From: Phycisphaerales bacterium UBA2266
Lineage (GTDB): Bacteria; Planctomycetota; Phycisphaerae; Sedimentisphaerales; Anaerobacaceae
Length of the DNA stretch: 13,645 nt
Reading direction: 5' to 3'
Assembly: GCA_002347125.1 (NCBI GenBank)
Contig: DDXG01000038.1
Coordinates: 1 to 13,645 of the forward strand
Made by a program: the position numbers and the translations under genes. This document shows, piece after piece, positions 5,145 through 12,647 of the stretch. The notes beneath the pieces are model-generated. The model saw only the letters and a program-made list of their open reading frames with translations. It was not told the origin of the DNA and searched no databases. Numbering within the stretch: position 1 is the first letter of the stretch; every line of letters starts with the position of its first letter.

Positions 5145-5876
5145 ATGGATCTGTCGATTGTCATACCGGCCTATGAGGAAAGCAGGAAGATCTCGCGCGA
5201 TATCCGAGCGGCCGCGGCGTTCCTGACCGGAAACAGCCTTGAAGGCGAGATCATCGTTGTCGACGATTGCAGCAGTGATAATACCGCCGCCGTCGCCCGC
5301 GAAACACCCGTGCCCAATGGGGTCAAGCTCCTGTCCATCCGCTATGAACCGCACCGCGGCAAAGGCGCCGCCGTCCGCACCGGAGTCCTCGCCTCCACCG
5401 GCGACTATGTCATGTTCGCCGACAGCGGCCTGTGCGTGCCGTACGGCAATGCCCTTCAGGGTATCTACATGATCCGCGACGGCCAGTGCGACATCGCCAA
5501 CGGCTCGCGCAAGATGATCGACAGCGACATCCAGCAGGCCCAGCCGCTGCACCGCCGAGCTTGCTCTCGATTGTTCAAGTGGGTCGTCTACCACATCCTC
5601 AATATCCCACGGCACCTCACCGATACCCAATGTGGCTTCAAAGTCTATAAGGGGCACGTCGCCCGCGAGCTGTACGCCTGCGCCGTTACCGACGGCTTCA
5701 TGTTCGACGTCGAAATCATCCTTCGGGCCCGGGATAGAGACTACCGCATCGAAGAATTCCCCGTCGAATGGAAGTGCGATCTGGATAGCCGGCTCTCGCT
5801 GACCCGGACTCCCTGGCCGCTCATCAGCGAGCTGCGCATGATCCGCAAGACCATGAATCAGGAAAGAAGAAGCTGA
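5145..5876 (+). CDS. Family 2 glycosyltransferase, dolichyl-phosphate glucosyltransferase (DPG synthase)-like
   Basis: 243 aa from ATG 5145 (MDLSIVIPAYEES); ATG 5136 would add three residues. Neither start has a clear Shine-Dalgarno sequence. The frame is open back to 4938, but that part overlaps promoters and has no domain-like sequence. The family moves a sugar from a nucleotide donor to a polyprenyl phosphate at the cytoplasmic face. Seen: VIPAYEES, IIVVDDCSSDNT (residues 37-47), HRGKGAAVRTG (70-80), DTQCGFKVYKG (160-170), DGFMFDVEIIL (183-193) and FPVEW (205-209). The acidic metal site normally written DADG/DADL reads ADSGL (92-96), so the second Asp is missing. No membrane segment follows the catalytic domain. 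It is the only plus-strand gene and converges with apbE, leaving 15 nt between the stops. Confidence 0.88.
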   Translation: MDLSIVIPAYEESRKISRDIRAAAAFLTGNSLEGEIIVVDDCSSDNTAAVARETPVPNGVKLLSIRYEPHRGKGAAVRTGVLASTGDYVMFADSGLCVPYGNALQGIYMIRDGQCDIANGSRKMIDSDIQQAQPLHRRACSRLFKWVVYHILNIPRHLTDTQCGFKVYKGHVARELYACAVTDGFMFDVEIILRARDRDYRIEEFPVEWKCDLDSRLSLTRTPWPLISELRMIRKTMNQERRS

Positions 5877-5891
5877 TCAATCCCCCGGCCC

Positions 5892-6899
5892 TCATCCGCC
5901 CGTGTCGCCGTCATTCAGCCGCAACCATCCCTCCGGCCAGTCCCCGAAATCCAGGACATCGCGGCACACTCGGCCGTCGCGTTGGCGTTCCACAATCAAC
6001 AGAGCCGACACGTCCCGATGCCGCCGGCAGTACCGCGAGATTTCCTCCACGCCCATGACCATGAAGGCCGTCGACAAGGCATCCGCCGGGCCCGCCCCCG
6101 CCGCACACACCCACGCGGCGCACTTGCCCTCGGCCGGACGCCCCGTCCGAGGGTCGATGATATGTCTGCCCTTCTGAACGCCGGACCCGCTCATCGCCCG
6201 GTTGACCAGGCCCAGAGACGCCAGCCGACGGCTCCGGTTCCCCGGGTCGCTGAAAGTTACGGGCCAGCCCTCGTCGCCACCAAGGGGTCTATCGAGCGCC
6301 AGCACCGAACTGTATCCACCGTGAATCAATGCCCGCTCGATGCTCCATTCCCGAAGCAGCGCCGCGACGCGATCAAGGGCATACCCTTTTCCGATGCCGC
6401 CCAGATCCACGCGCACCCCGCTTCGTTCGACCTCCACGGTGAAAGCCGACCCATCCAGATGGATCAGGCCCATCCCCGTCACCCGCCGCGCCGTCGCCAG
6501 TTCCTCGTCGCCGGGCACGCGAAACTGCTTGTTTTCGTCCCGCCAGCAATCCAGAACCGTGCCTATCGTCACATCAAAGGCCCCGTTCGTCTGCTCGTAC
6601 ATCTGTGCGCTGAGTTCCAGGCATTCGAAGGTCTCTATCGCCACCGGTAGGGGTGTATTCGCCCGCAGGCTGTTGAGCCGCGCGATGTCGCTGTTCTCCA
6701 CATATCGGCTCAGTCTCGCTTCCAGCCGGTCGATCTCTTCGAATGCGGCCTGGGCCGCCTGACGGGCATACAAGGCGTCGTCGTACTGAAAAATCGCCTC
6801 GAACGTGGTCGCCATCGCCTGGTGCGAAAAGCGATGTACATCCGGGATCGACTCCAGCGATCCGGCCCCGAACAACGCCTCCGGATCAGCCTGGCTCAC
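5892..6899 (-). CDS. apbE: ApbE-family FAD:protein FMN transferase
   Basis: 335 aa. The family attaches FMN from FAD to a Ser/Thr of target flavoproteins, using Mg2+. Seen: HQAMATTFEAIF (residues 26-37), GAFDVTIGTVLDCW (106-119), GVRVDLGGIGKGYALD (161-176), IHGGYSSVLAL (192-202), GRHIIDPRTGRPA (244-256) and ADALSTAFMVMG (272-283). In the family the last block supplies metal-binding residues, here Asp273 and Thr277. The start is a GTG whose GTGA overlaps the stop of the Agl23-like gene, implying coupled translation. There is no signal peptide or lipobox, unlike many exported ApbE proteins, so it is probably cytoplasmic unless the true start differs. No likely flavinylation target gene is visible in the window. 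Confidence 0.93.
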   Translation of the reverse strand: MSQADPEALFGAGSLESIPDVHRFSHQAMATTFEAIFQYDDALYARQAAQAAFEEIDRLEARLSRYVENSDIARLNSLRANTPLPVAIETFECLELSAQMYEQTNGAFDVTIGTVLDCWRDENKQFRVPGDEELATARRVTGMGLIHLDGSAFTVEVERSGVRVDLGGIGKGYALDRVAALLREWSIERALIHGGYSSVLALDRPLGGDEGWPVTFSDPGNRSRRLASLGLVNRAMSGSGVQKGRHIIDPRTGRPAEGKCAAWVCAAGAGPADALSTAFMVMGVEEISRYCRRHRDVSALLIVERQRDGRVCRDVLDFGDWPEGWLRLNDGDTGG

Positions 6900-8542
6900 G
6901 GTGCCGCCTCCGTTTCAACCGCCTCGGCGGGCGGCTGGTTCATGGCATTCCACAGGTCCCGGCGCGCATAGCCGACCATTTTGATACCCGGCCGAAGCCA
7001 CATGTAGTATGGCGGCTCAAACAGGAACATATACATCTGTCGTTTCTCAAAGGGCGTCAGCTCATACAGCTTGTGCAGCAGCGCCGGCTCCACGGCCGGG
7101 GACGCCAGAATCAGCGGCGCCGACGGTTCGTTGGGCTCCACATCGCTGCGCCAGTAGACCTTCGAGAACGACCGCATGTACCACGGCAGAGGCCAGAAAT
7201 CGGCGCCCGGCATAATCACCTGGATGGGCATGTCGCGGCCGTCGCGGTGCGCTTCCGCGGCCCGCTCGACCCCATCGACAATCAAGAATACATCCTCCGT
7301 CGGGTGTGCATAGACATAAGGACTCCTTGGATCGCAGTCATACTCGCCCGTCGCCGCATGGGCCTGCCGGCCCAGGTGGACGCACCCAGCTGCCACGAGT
7401 GCAACCACCACCGCCCGCGTCGGGATACAGCAACATATCCGCAGCAGTATCGCCGCACCGATGCCCGCCAGCACAATCATCCCCTGAAGGAACCCCAGCA
7501 GGCACCACGGTGTCTTGTAGGATATCGCCGAGTAGACCGCCGTCATCAACGCGGTGTACACAAGGGCAAACCGTACGAAATCGCGGTCCAACCCCGACCG
7601 CTCGGGTTTGAGAAAAGCCCCGGCGACCCCGACAATCGCCAGCAATGCAATGAAAGCCTCGCTCCAGACCGGACCATCCCCGTAACGCCAGTATAGAATC
7701 ATCCGAAGATAGTAGTCCCACGGATGCGCATGAATCTGCTTATCACCGGCCCGCTCCAGGTAGGTCCCATACGTGCGAACCGCATCGACGATCCCCCGCG
7801 GATGCGTGAAGAAGGAGCTATAGAACACCACCGCCACGGCTACCGCCGCGATCATCGCCCATGCGATATCCCACCCCCGAAACCCCCTCGCCGCCGGCTC
7901 CGTGCCCGATTCTTTCCGCTTCAGCAGCACTGCCGCCGCTATGGCGGCCGCGGCCGCCGCGACGGCAATAACGAAAGTCTCCTTCGTCGCGTACATCAGC
8001 CCGATACACGCCCCGGCCCCAATCGCCCATGCGGCCCGCCGACCCCGGACATACCGATAGCCGCACACAATCGCCGCAAAGCCGAAACAGACCAGCAACA
8101 TCTCCTGGATATAGTACCGGCTGTAGTACACCATCGACGGCGAAACCGCCGTAAGCATCCCCGCGACAATCGCCCCACTGCGGCCGATACCCCCCGAAAT
8201 CAGCACTGGCAGGACCGCCAGAGCCACGCCGAAGAAAACAGGGACAATTCGTAACGTCCATTCATCAACCTGGCTCAGTCCCTTGCGGGAACTGAGCCAG
8301 GCGGGTATCAACGTAAGATAATTGAGCGTCGGCCCGTGATAGTCGTAAGGATCGTATTCGTACCTGCCCTGTTCGAGCAGTTCGCCGAACTTGATTCCAT
8401 GGACCGCCTCGTCGCCGTGCATCGGCCGCTGCTTCAAGTGCGGCGTCCGAAACGCAACCGCAACGATCATCACGGCGACAACGGACAGGCTGAACAACAT
8501 GCCCGCCCATCGCGCGGACGAAGCATGTTGTGCATTCGTCAT
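6896..8542 (-). CDS. Agl23-type (TIGR03663-like) GT-C membrane glycosyltransferase/flippase-associated protein
   Basis: 548 aa polytopic membrane protein. After a first membrane span (about 13-31) comes the GT-C first loop, MHGDEAVHGIKFGELL (residues 41-56), then GRYEYDPYDYHGPTLNYLTL (59-78). The acidic HGDE and the YDPYDYHGP stretch are hallmarks of the family that includes haloarchaeal Agl23 and distant mannosyltransferases. HAHPWDYYLRMILYWRYGDG (271-290) and SAISYKTPWCLLGF (338-351) are further family segments. About ten hydrophobic spans run to residue 390. A soluble tail follows with YVYAHPTEDV and WPLPWYMR. It probably handles a lipid-linked sugar at the outer face of the cytoplasmic membrane. 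The ATG overlaps the lipoprotein stop (ATGA) and the stop overlaps the apbE start (GTGA). Confidence 0.85.
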   Translation of the reverse strand: MTNAQHASSARWAGMLFSLSVVAVMIVAVAFRTPHLKQRPMHGDEAVHGIKFGELLEQGRYEYDPYDYHGPTLNYLTLIPAWLSSRKGLSQVDEWTLRIVPVFFGVALAVLPVLISGGIGRSGAIVAGMLTAVSPSMVYYSRYYIQEMLLVCFGFAAIVCGYRYVRGRRAAWAIGAGACIGLMYATKETFVIAVAAAAAAIAAAVLLKRKESGTEPAARGFRGWDIAWAMIAAVAVAVVFYSSFFTHPRGIVDAVRTYGTYLERAGDKQIHAHPWDYYLRMILYWRYGDGPVWSEAFIALLAIVGVAGAFLKPERSGLDRDFVRFALVYTALMTAVYSAISYKTPWCLLGFLQGMIVLAGIGAAILLRICCCIPTRAVVVALVAAGCVHLGRQAHAATGEYDCDPRSPYVYAHPTEDVFLIVDGVERAAEAHRDGRDMPIQVIMPGADFWPLPWYMRSFSKVYWRSDVEPNEPSAPLILASPAVEPALLHKLYELTPFEKRQMYMFLFEPPYYMWLRPGIKMVGYARRDLWNAMNQPPAEAVETEAAP

Positions 8543-9435
8543 TCGACCGGCTTGCCGTAAACCTCGACTTCGATGTAGTGGTTCAGGTCGTTGCTCGTAT
8601 TGCCGTTGCTGTACAGCCGAACATAACGACCCACGACGCCCTTACCATCGATCAACTCGCCCTCGTTGGTCTCGGTGTAGTGCTGATCCTGCCCGATACC
8701 CTGACCGGCGGAGTTGTCCATATCGTTATTGAACAACGTGGTCACGCCCGTCACGAAGTCCTTGTCCTGCGACACCTGGCAGATCACATCATAATACACG
8801 CGGGCCTGCTTGTGATAGTGCCAGACAACGACGGCGTAAATCTTATAGTCGGCCTCCAGGTCCACCGTCACGCTCTGGACGAACGGTCCCAACTCGACAT
8901 AACTCCCGTCGGCCGCTTCCTTATCGCCGTCGGTGACCATATCCAGCTCACCGATGATCGGCTCTTCATCGGTCGCCGAGACCGGCTTACCCAGGGCTAC
9001 GTTCTTCACGCCCTCAGGCGCCAGAAACGGCGGGCGGGGCTTGCCCAGCGGCTTACGAAGATTGTCGACCTTCGTATCCTGGGGCGTTCCGACGAACATG
9101 GGCTTGGGCAACTCCAGCGGAATCGGGGCCATCCCGGCAGGCACAGCCGGCTCGGCGGGCTCCGCCGCCTTGGGCTCGGCCGCGTTTGGCTCGACCACAG
9201 GCGCCGGCTCAGCGGCCTTGGGTTCTTCGACGGCCGGTTCAGCGGCTTTTGGCTCCTCGACCACCAGTGGGGCCGTATCGGAGCCGCTGCCGGCCCCGCC
9301 CGTATCGCCCGATGGGGCGGGAGCAGGAGTGGGCGTCGGCTCCTCCTTCTGCTTGCATGAGCAAAACAGACAGAGCGTCAAGACGCACATGCCAATCACA
9401 AAAGCCCTTAATATCTCATCAATACTTCTTCTCAT
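8539..9435 (-). CDS. Putative lipoprotein with Ala/Pro/Glu-rich linker and discoidin (F5/8 type C)-like domain
   Basis: 298 aa. The N-terminus (MRRSIDEILRAFVIGMCVLT) gives a charged start and hydrophobic core, ending LCLFCSCKQ with a weak lipobox at Cys27. A low-complexity linker (about 31-110) contains repeated EPKAAEPA units. Residues 143-298 look like a galactose-binding/discoidin sandwich: VKNVALGKPVSATDEEP is the usual opening, DMVTDGDKEA follows, then YIEVEVYG ends the domain. Such domains bind carbohydrate or cell-surface ligands. It is probably anchored in an outer envelope layer and projected by the linker. First gene of the operon, preceded by the promoter at 9520-9548 and a modest AAAGG Shine-Dalgarno sequence. 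Its stop overlaps the Agl23-like start. The specific ligand is unknown. Confidence 0.78.
   Translation of the reverse strand: MRRSIDEILRAFVIGMCVLTLCLFCSCKQKEEPTPTPAPAPSGDTGGAGSGSDTAPLVVEEPKAAEPAVEEPKAAEPAPVVEPNAAEPKAAEPAEPAVPAGMAPIPLELPKPMFVGTPQDTKVDNLRKPLGKPRPPFLAPEGVKNVALGKPVSATDEEPIIGELDMVTDGDKEAADGSYVELGPFVQSVTVDLEADYKIYAVVVWHYHKQARVYYDVICQVSQDKDFVTGVTTLFNNDMDNSAGQGIGQDQHYTETNEGELIDGKGVVGRYVRLYSNGNTSNDLNHYIEVEVYGKPVE
9124..9270 (-). repeat. Imperfect tandem repeat encoding EPKAAEPA units
   Basis: Inside the lipoprotein gene, residues about 56-104 repeat EEPKAAEPAVEEPKAAEPA with variants EPNAAEPKAAEPAEPA. The DNA units differ at third positions, so they are old enough to have drifted. This is a flexible, charged, Pro-rich linker between the lipid anchor and the folded domain. 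Confidence 0.7.
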
Positions 9436-9519
9436 CGGTCTTGCCTTTCAACTCCTGAACTCTTGGTCCGACAACGCCATATTCCGCGGCAGCCTGACCG
9501 GCCGTCCGCAAAGGCACAA

Positions 9520-9548
9520 AGTCTATCCTCGCCATAGGACGATGTCAA
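9520..9548 (-). promoter_or_regulatory. Promoter for the lipoprotein-Agl23-apbE operon
   Basis: A perfect TTGACA (9548-9543), 17 nt, then TAGACT (9525-9520) on the minus strand. The -10 matches four of six. Transcription would begin near 9513, about 78 nt before the lipoprotein ATG. Confidence 0.6.
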
Positions 9549-9676
9549 GGACGCCCATAGTATAAATGCGGCCTTTTTTCTTCACCCAACCGCGTTGTCG
9601 GCCATGTCGGCAGCATCGGTCTAAGCTTGGCATGGCAAAGCACTTACACCCGCGGCCCCAGTGCCGGGCCCCACCG

Positions 9677-9715
9677 AAAAAAACGGCAGGGACCCGATCC
9701 CCCGGACCCCTGCCG
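9677..9715 (-). terminator. Rho-independent terminator of the NCS1-like permease gene
   Basis: On the minus strand CGGCAGGGGTCC pairs with GGGTCCCTGCCG (12 bp with two G-U pairs) around an 8-nt loop. A run of seven T (9683-9677) follows immediately. It begins 60 nt after the permease stop. It also separates this transcript from the lipoprotein operon. Confidence 0.9.
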
Positions 9716-9774
9716 AACACGTCAAACACAACCTTCGCAACGGCCAGGCAGCCGTGAGATCGCTCACGCCGGTC

Positions 9775-11292
9775 CTAGCCCTTCGCGGCATCCGCCGCGG
9801 GCATCTCAAGAACCCGCGACTGCAACCCCGCCTTGGCCAGCACAAAATACAGCACAGCCCCCACAAGGAAAGCCGCCATCGGTGGACAGGGCACCTTCCC
9901 TGCCAACGGTGGAATGAAGTCAGCCGCGCCGACGACAAATCCGACAGCCCACGAGATCCACCCAGCAGGGTTGAATCCGGCTCGCGGACCGGCCCATTTC
10001 TTGCCCGAAAGCAAGTAATCCACCATCATCGCCCCACAGATCGGGCCGAAGGAGGCCCCGATGATCTTAAAGACACCCACGGCGTTCCCAGCCCAGCCGC
10101 TCACTGCGAGAACGCACGCAACAAAGGTGCCAAGGCCACAGGACACAAACGGATTAACCTTCGGAAGCGTCGTCTTAAAGCTGTTTGCCGCGATGAATGA
10201 GGAGAAACATGCAGGCGGGAACGCCGCAATCGCCAGCAGATACCACATAACGGCGGCCATTCTACCGCCCACAATGCTCGACATCAGGGCCGTTGTCTGA
10301 ACAATCGGCTCTCCGCCTGCCTTGGCACCGCCATGAGCGCCCGCCACAATGAGCAGCGACAGCCCACCAGCCAGAACCGTAGCGCCGGCAATACCAACCA
10401 AGCCACCCATTTGCACATCCTTCTTGTCGCGGTTATTCATGCCGAAGTCTGTGCCCGCAGCGCCGGCCGTAGCGAAGAAGCCCACAACGTACGTCGCTAT
10501 CAACGCCAGGACGCCAAAGACTTCCAGCGGCGGCTTGGCTGCAATGGATTTCGTCTTTTCAACATGCTCCACGTCGACCCCCGTCGCCTTGGCTTCAGCC
10601 GCAATCTCCGCACTTGTCAATTCGACAGTGACCGTCTGCCCTGCCTGCATCAAGGCGTTGCGATCGAAGCCGCCTAACCCACCGATGGTGGAGAGTGCGA
10701 GAATCACGAGAATGGCCAGCGGGATCACGGGAAGAAATGTCGCGACCCTGGCTACATACTGGATGCCCTTGAGTCCCATGAACGCCGCCGCAGCAGCCCA
10801 GATAATCACTACGACCGCATGAGGCAGCGTTCCAGGTCCCTTGCCAAAGGGTGCACAGAGCAGCCATGCAGAGAAAAACGCGTTCACACTCAGCCATCCG
10901 AACTGCAGCACGCCCATCAGAAATCCCGGCATCAGAAAGCCGCCTTGCGCGCCATACGTGGACGTCCCGACGATGTACAGGGGCAGACCGGTCTGCATGC
11001 CAAGCAACCCTGGCACAAGGTAGAAGAGAAAATGACAGAGCAGTGCTGCAAGAATCAGGCCACCCAAAGCAACCATGATTCCCTGACTCAGGGTTCCTCC
11101 CGCGAACTCGCTGAACTTGGCCGCGGCGGATGCTCCCTTCAGCCCACTCCCCAATGGCACTTCATGCCAGAACACAAACCACAGCATGATGCCCGCATAC
11201 GTCGGTGCCGTATTCTTGTACCACGGCGCACGATTCGCCGGCGGATTCGGCTTGGCCATTCTGACATAATCCGGCAGCAGTCCATTACTCAT
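9775..11292 (-). CDS. NCS1-like permease (cytosine/purine/hydantoin-type, APC superfamily)
   Basis: 505 aa, about 12 predicted membrane spans. The start is ATG 11292 (MSNGLLPDYV), supported by AGGAG (11306-11302) 9 nt upstream; an in-frame extension to 11373 looks non-coding. The N-terminal half resembles CodB/Mhp1-type transporters: a first span TYAGIMLWFVFW (31-42), GLLGMQTGLPLYIVGTSTYG (95-114), then GVLQFGWLSVNAFF (127-140). The C-terminal part has SFGPICGAMMVDYLLSGKKW (414-433) and AGFNPAGWISWAVGF (438-452), the typical NCS1 end region. A polar insert (about 217-256, with ELTSAEIAAEAKATG) interrupts the membrane core. The family imports nucleobases, hydantoins or related compounds by cation symport; the substrate here cannot be told. 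Single-gene transcript with its own promoter and terminator. Confidence 0.72.
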   Translation of the reverse strand: MSNGLLPDYVRMAKPNPPANRAPWYKNTAPTYAGIMLWFVFWHEVPLGSGLKGASAAAKFSEFAGGTLSQGIMVALGGLILAALLCHFLFYLVPGLLGMQTGLPLYIVGTSTYGAQGGFLMPGFLMGVLQFGWLSVNAFFSAWLLCAPFGKGPGTLPHAVVVIIWAAAAAFMGLKGIQYVARVATFLPVIPLAILVILALSTIGGLGGFDRNALMQAGQTVTVELTSAEIAAEAKATGVDVEHVEKTKSIAAKPPLEVFGVLALIATYVVGFFATAGAAGTDFGMNNRDKKDVQMGGLVGIAGATVLAGGLSLLIVAGAHGGAKAGGEPIVQTTALMSSIVGGRMAAVMWYLLAIAAFPPACFSSFIAANSFKTTLPKVNPFVSCGLGTFVACVLAVSGWAGNAVGVFKIIGASFGPICGAMMVDYLLSGKKWAGPRAGFNPAGWISWAVGFVVGAADFIPPLAGKVPCPPMAAFLVGAVLYFVLAKAGLQSRVLEMPAADAAKG

Positions 11293-11373
11293 GATTTCTT
11301 TCTCCTTACTGTCTTTCGTTACGCCTGAGCGCCCGGTCTCGACGACACCGCCGAGCCGTGAGAAACCGTCCAA

Positions 11374-11401
11374 ATACTACCACGCGAGACGGCAAAAGCA
11401 A
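11374..11401 (-). promoter_or_regulatory. Possible promoter for the NCS1-like permease gene
   Basis: TTGCTT (11401-11396), 16 nt, TAGTAT (11379-11374) on the minus strand. The -35 has the same sequence and spacing as the glycosyltransferase promoter. A small CCGTC/GACGG inverted repeat spans the -10. The leader would be about 75 nt. Confidence 0.4.
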
Positions 11402-11439
11402 CCTTCCATTCACCGCCCATCCACCCTCCGGGGCCGCCG

Positions 11440-12543
11440 CTACAGCCGCGGGATCGTAATCAGCTTGCCGCCATTGCTCGCCGACTCATGGGCGCAGATG
11501 CCCGTCATCGTCCAGTTGGCTGCCGTTTTAGCGTCCGCGGCCGACTCTCGCCCCTCGACGATCGCCCGAACGAACTCATGCACCAGGTGCGGGTGCGAGC
11601 CCCCGTGCCCGGACCCCTGGATGAACGAGGTGTGCTCGTGCTCATCGTCGTAGACGCCGTGACCGGTGAACGGCGCAATCTCCTTCGGCAGAAGATGCCC
11701 GTAGTCGGGGATTTCCACGCGTTCGGCGTCTTCGTAGCCGGAATAGACCACGCAGCCGCCGCCGGCGGTCTGCTCCCACTCGAACGACAGCTTGGTCCCG
11801 TAGACATCGAAGCTCTCGCGATACTGGCGGATCGTATCGAACAGCGACCGCGTCACCTCGCAGGCCAGGTCCGAATCCCGCAGCTTCACCAAAGCCGTCT
11901 CGACGGCAAACGGCGAGTTGTACTTCTGCGCGTATTCATCGTTGATCCGCCCGGAGCCGTAGCAGACGACCGACTCGGCCTGGGTCCCTGAGATGCACAG
12001 CAGAGGGCTGACCGCATGGGTCGCGTAGTGCATCGGCGGAAAGCCGTACCAGTACCCCGGCCAACCCGGCAGCCCCATGTTCTGCTGGTGCGAGCCTCGC
12101 AGAAACTGTATCTTGCCCAGCTTTCCCGTCTTCACAAGTTCCCTGGCGTACAGGAACTCCCGCGTGTACACGGCCGTCTCCATCATCATGTACACCTTGC
12201 CCGACTCGGCCCGTGCCCTGGCAATGCCCAGGCACTCCTCCACAGTCGTCGCCATCGGCACGGTGCTGGCGGTGTGTTTGCCGGCCCGCAGCGACTCGAT
12301 GCTCATCCAGGCATGGTCCGCAATGGGCGTGACGACATGAATCGCGTCCAGTTCGTCGAGGCTCAGCAGATCCTCGAATCGCGTGAAACGCCGCTCGATC
12401 CCGAACTGGTCGCCGATCTTATTGAGATTGGCCTGGTCCCGCTGACAGATGGCGTAGCACTCCGCATTGGGATGCCTCTGATAAATGGGAATGAACTCCG
12501 CCCCGAAACCCAGCCCCACAACCGCGACTTTCACCTTGTCCAT
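11440..12543 (-). CDS. Gfo/Idh/MocA-family oxidoreductase lacking the EKP lysine
   Basis: 367 aa. Rossmann NAD(P) domain KVKVAVVGLGFGAEFIP (residues 3-19), then DAIHVVTPIADHAWMSIESL (66-85), typical of this sugar/polyol dehydrogenase family. GKIQFLRGSHQQNMG (143-157) opens the second domain, and MHYATHAVSPLL (171-182) carries the usual histidine-bearing helix. The site that is normally EKP after AGKH reads STVPMATTVEE (93-103), so the catalytic lysine is absent. A C-terminal FIQGSGHGGSHPHLVHEFVR segment is histidine-rich. ATG 12543 is chosen over GTG 12552 because GAGAGG sits 8 nt before it, too close for the GTG. The gene stands alone between a cytochrome gene and a permease gene. The substrate is unknown. 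Confidence 0.88.
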   Translation of the reverse strand: MDKVKVAVVGLGFGAEFIPIYQRHPNAECYAICQRDQANLNKIGDQFGIERRFTRFEDLLSLDELDAIHVVTPIADHAWMSIESLRAGKHTASTVPMATTVEECLGIARARAESGKVYMMMETAVYTREFLYARELVKTGKLGKIQFLRGSHQQNMGLPGWPGYWYGFPPMHYATHAVSPLLCISGTQAESVVCYGSGRINDEYAQKYNSPFAVETALVKLRDSDLACEVTRSLFDTIRQYRESFDVYGTKLSFEWEQTAGGGCVVYSGYEDAERVEIPDYGHLLPKEIAPFTGHGVYDDEHEHTSFIQGSGHGGSHPHLVHEFVRAIVEGRESAADAKTAANWTMTGICAHESASNGGKLITIPRL

Positions 12544-12562
12544 GGCGCACACCTCTCCTTGT

Positions 12563-12611
12563 CAAAATACACGTCCGACCTATCCCGACGGCACCGCCCG
12601 GACAGGTCGGA
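12563..12611 (-). terminator. Hairpin between the b-cytochrome-like gene and the Gfo/Idh gene
   Basis: TCCGACCTGTCC pairs with GGGATAGGTCGGA over about 12 bp with one G-U pair, loop about 13 nt (12574-12611). A short T-rich stretch, TATTTT, follows some 4 nt later. It could be a weak intrinsic terminator of the cytochrome operon or an attenuator in the Gfo/Idh leader, whose ATG is only 20 nt beyond the T-run. No separate Gfo/Idh promoter is evident. Confidence 0.5.
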
Positions 12612-12647
12612 TCCATTGACTTGTTAGGCCGCCGGGCGATCGTGCCG

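Larger units (their letters stand above)
9436..9774. other. Intergenic region between the permease gene and the lipoprotein operon
   Basis: 339 nt without a credible gene. It holds the terminator of the upstream permease gene (9677-9715), the promoter of the lipoprotein operon (9520-9548) and its leader of about 78 nt. Between 9549 and 9676 I see only a possible extra -10 (TATACT, 9564-9559) without a matching -35. Confidence 0.6.

Noticed and set aside
4935..5657. Minus-strand open frame opposite the glycosyltransferase
   Set aside because: The plus strand carries a full set of GT2 motifs and a perfect TATAAT promoter; the antisense frame has neither and runs across the ssrA promoter.
6743..7696. 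Plus-strand open frame opposite the Agl23-like gene
   Set aside because: Antisense to a membrane protein with clear GT-C family motifs; composition is Arg/His/Pro-rich and no start signal is seen.
8960..8995. Flavinylation target motif in the lipoprotein (PVSATDEE)
   Set aside because: It resembles the S/T-G-A-T motif used by ApbE but lacks the Gly and the preceding Asp. It matches the usual opening of discoidin domains (NVALGKPVSA), so there is no support for FMN attachment.
8530..9360. Plus-strand open frame opposite the lipoprotein gene
   Set aside because: The Gly/Arg/Leu-rich part is the complement of the EPKAAEPA repeat; the minus frame has a signal peptide and a folded-domain pattern.
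9559..9564. Second promoter (TATACT) before the lipoprotein operon
   Set aside because: No -35 hexamer at acceptable spacing; the TTGACA-17-TAGACT pair downstream is better.
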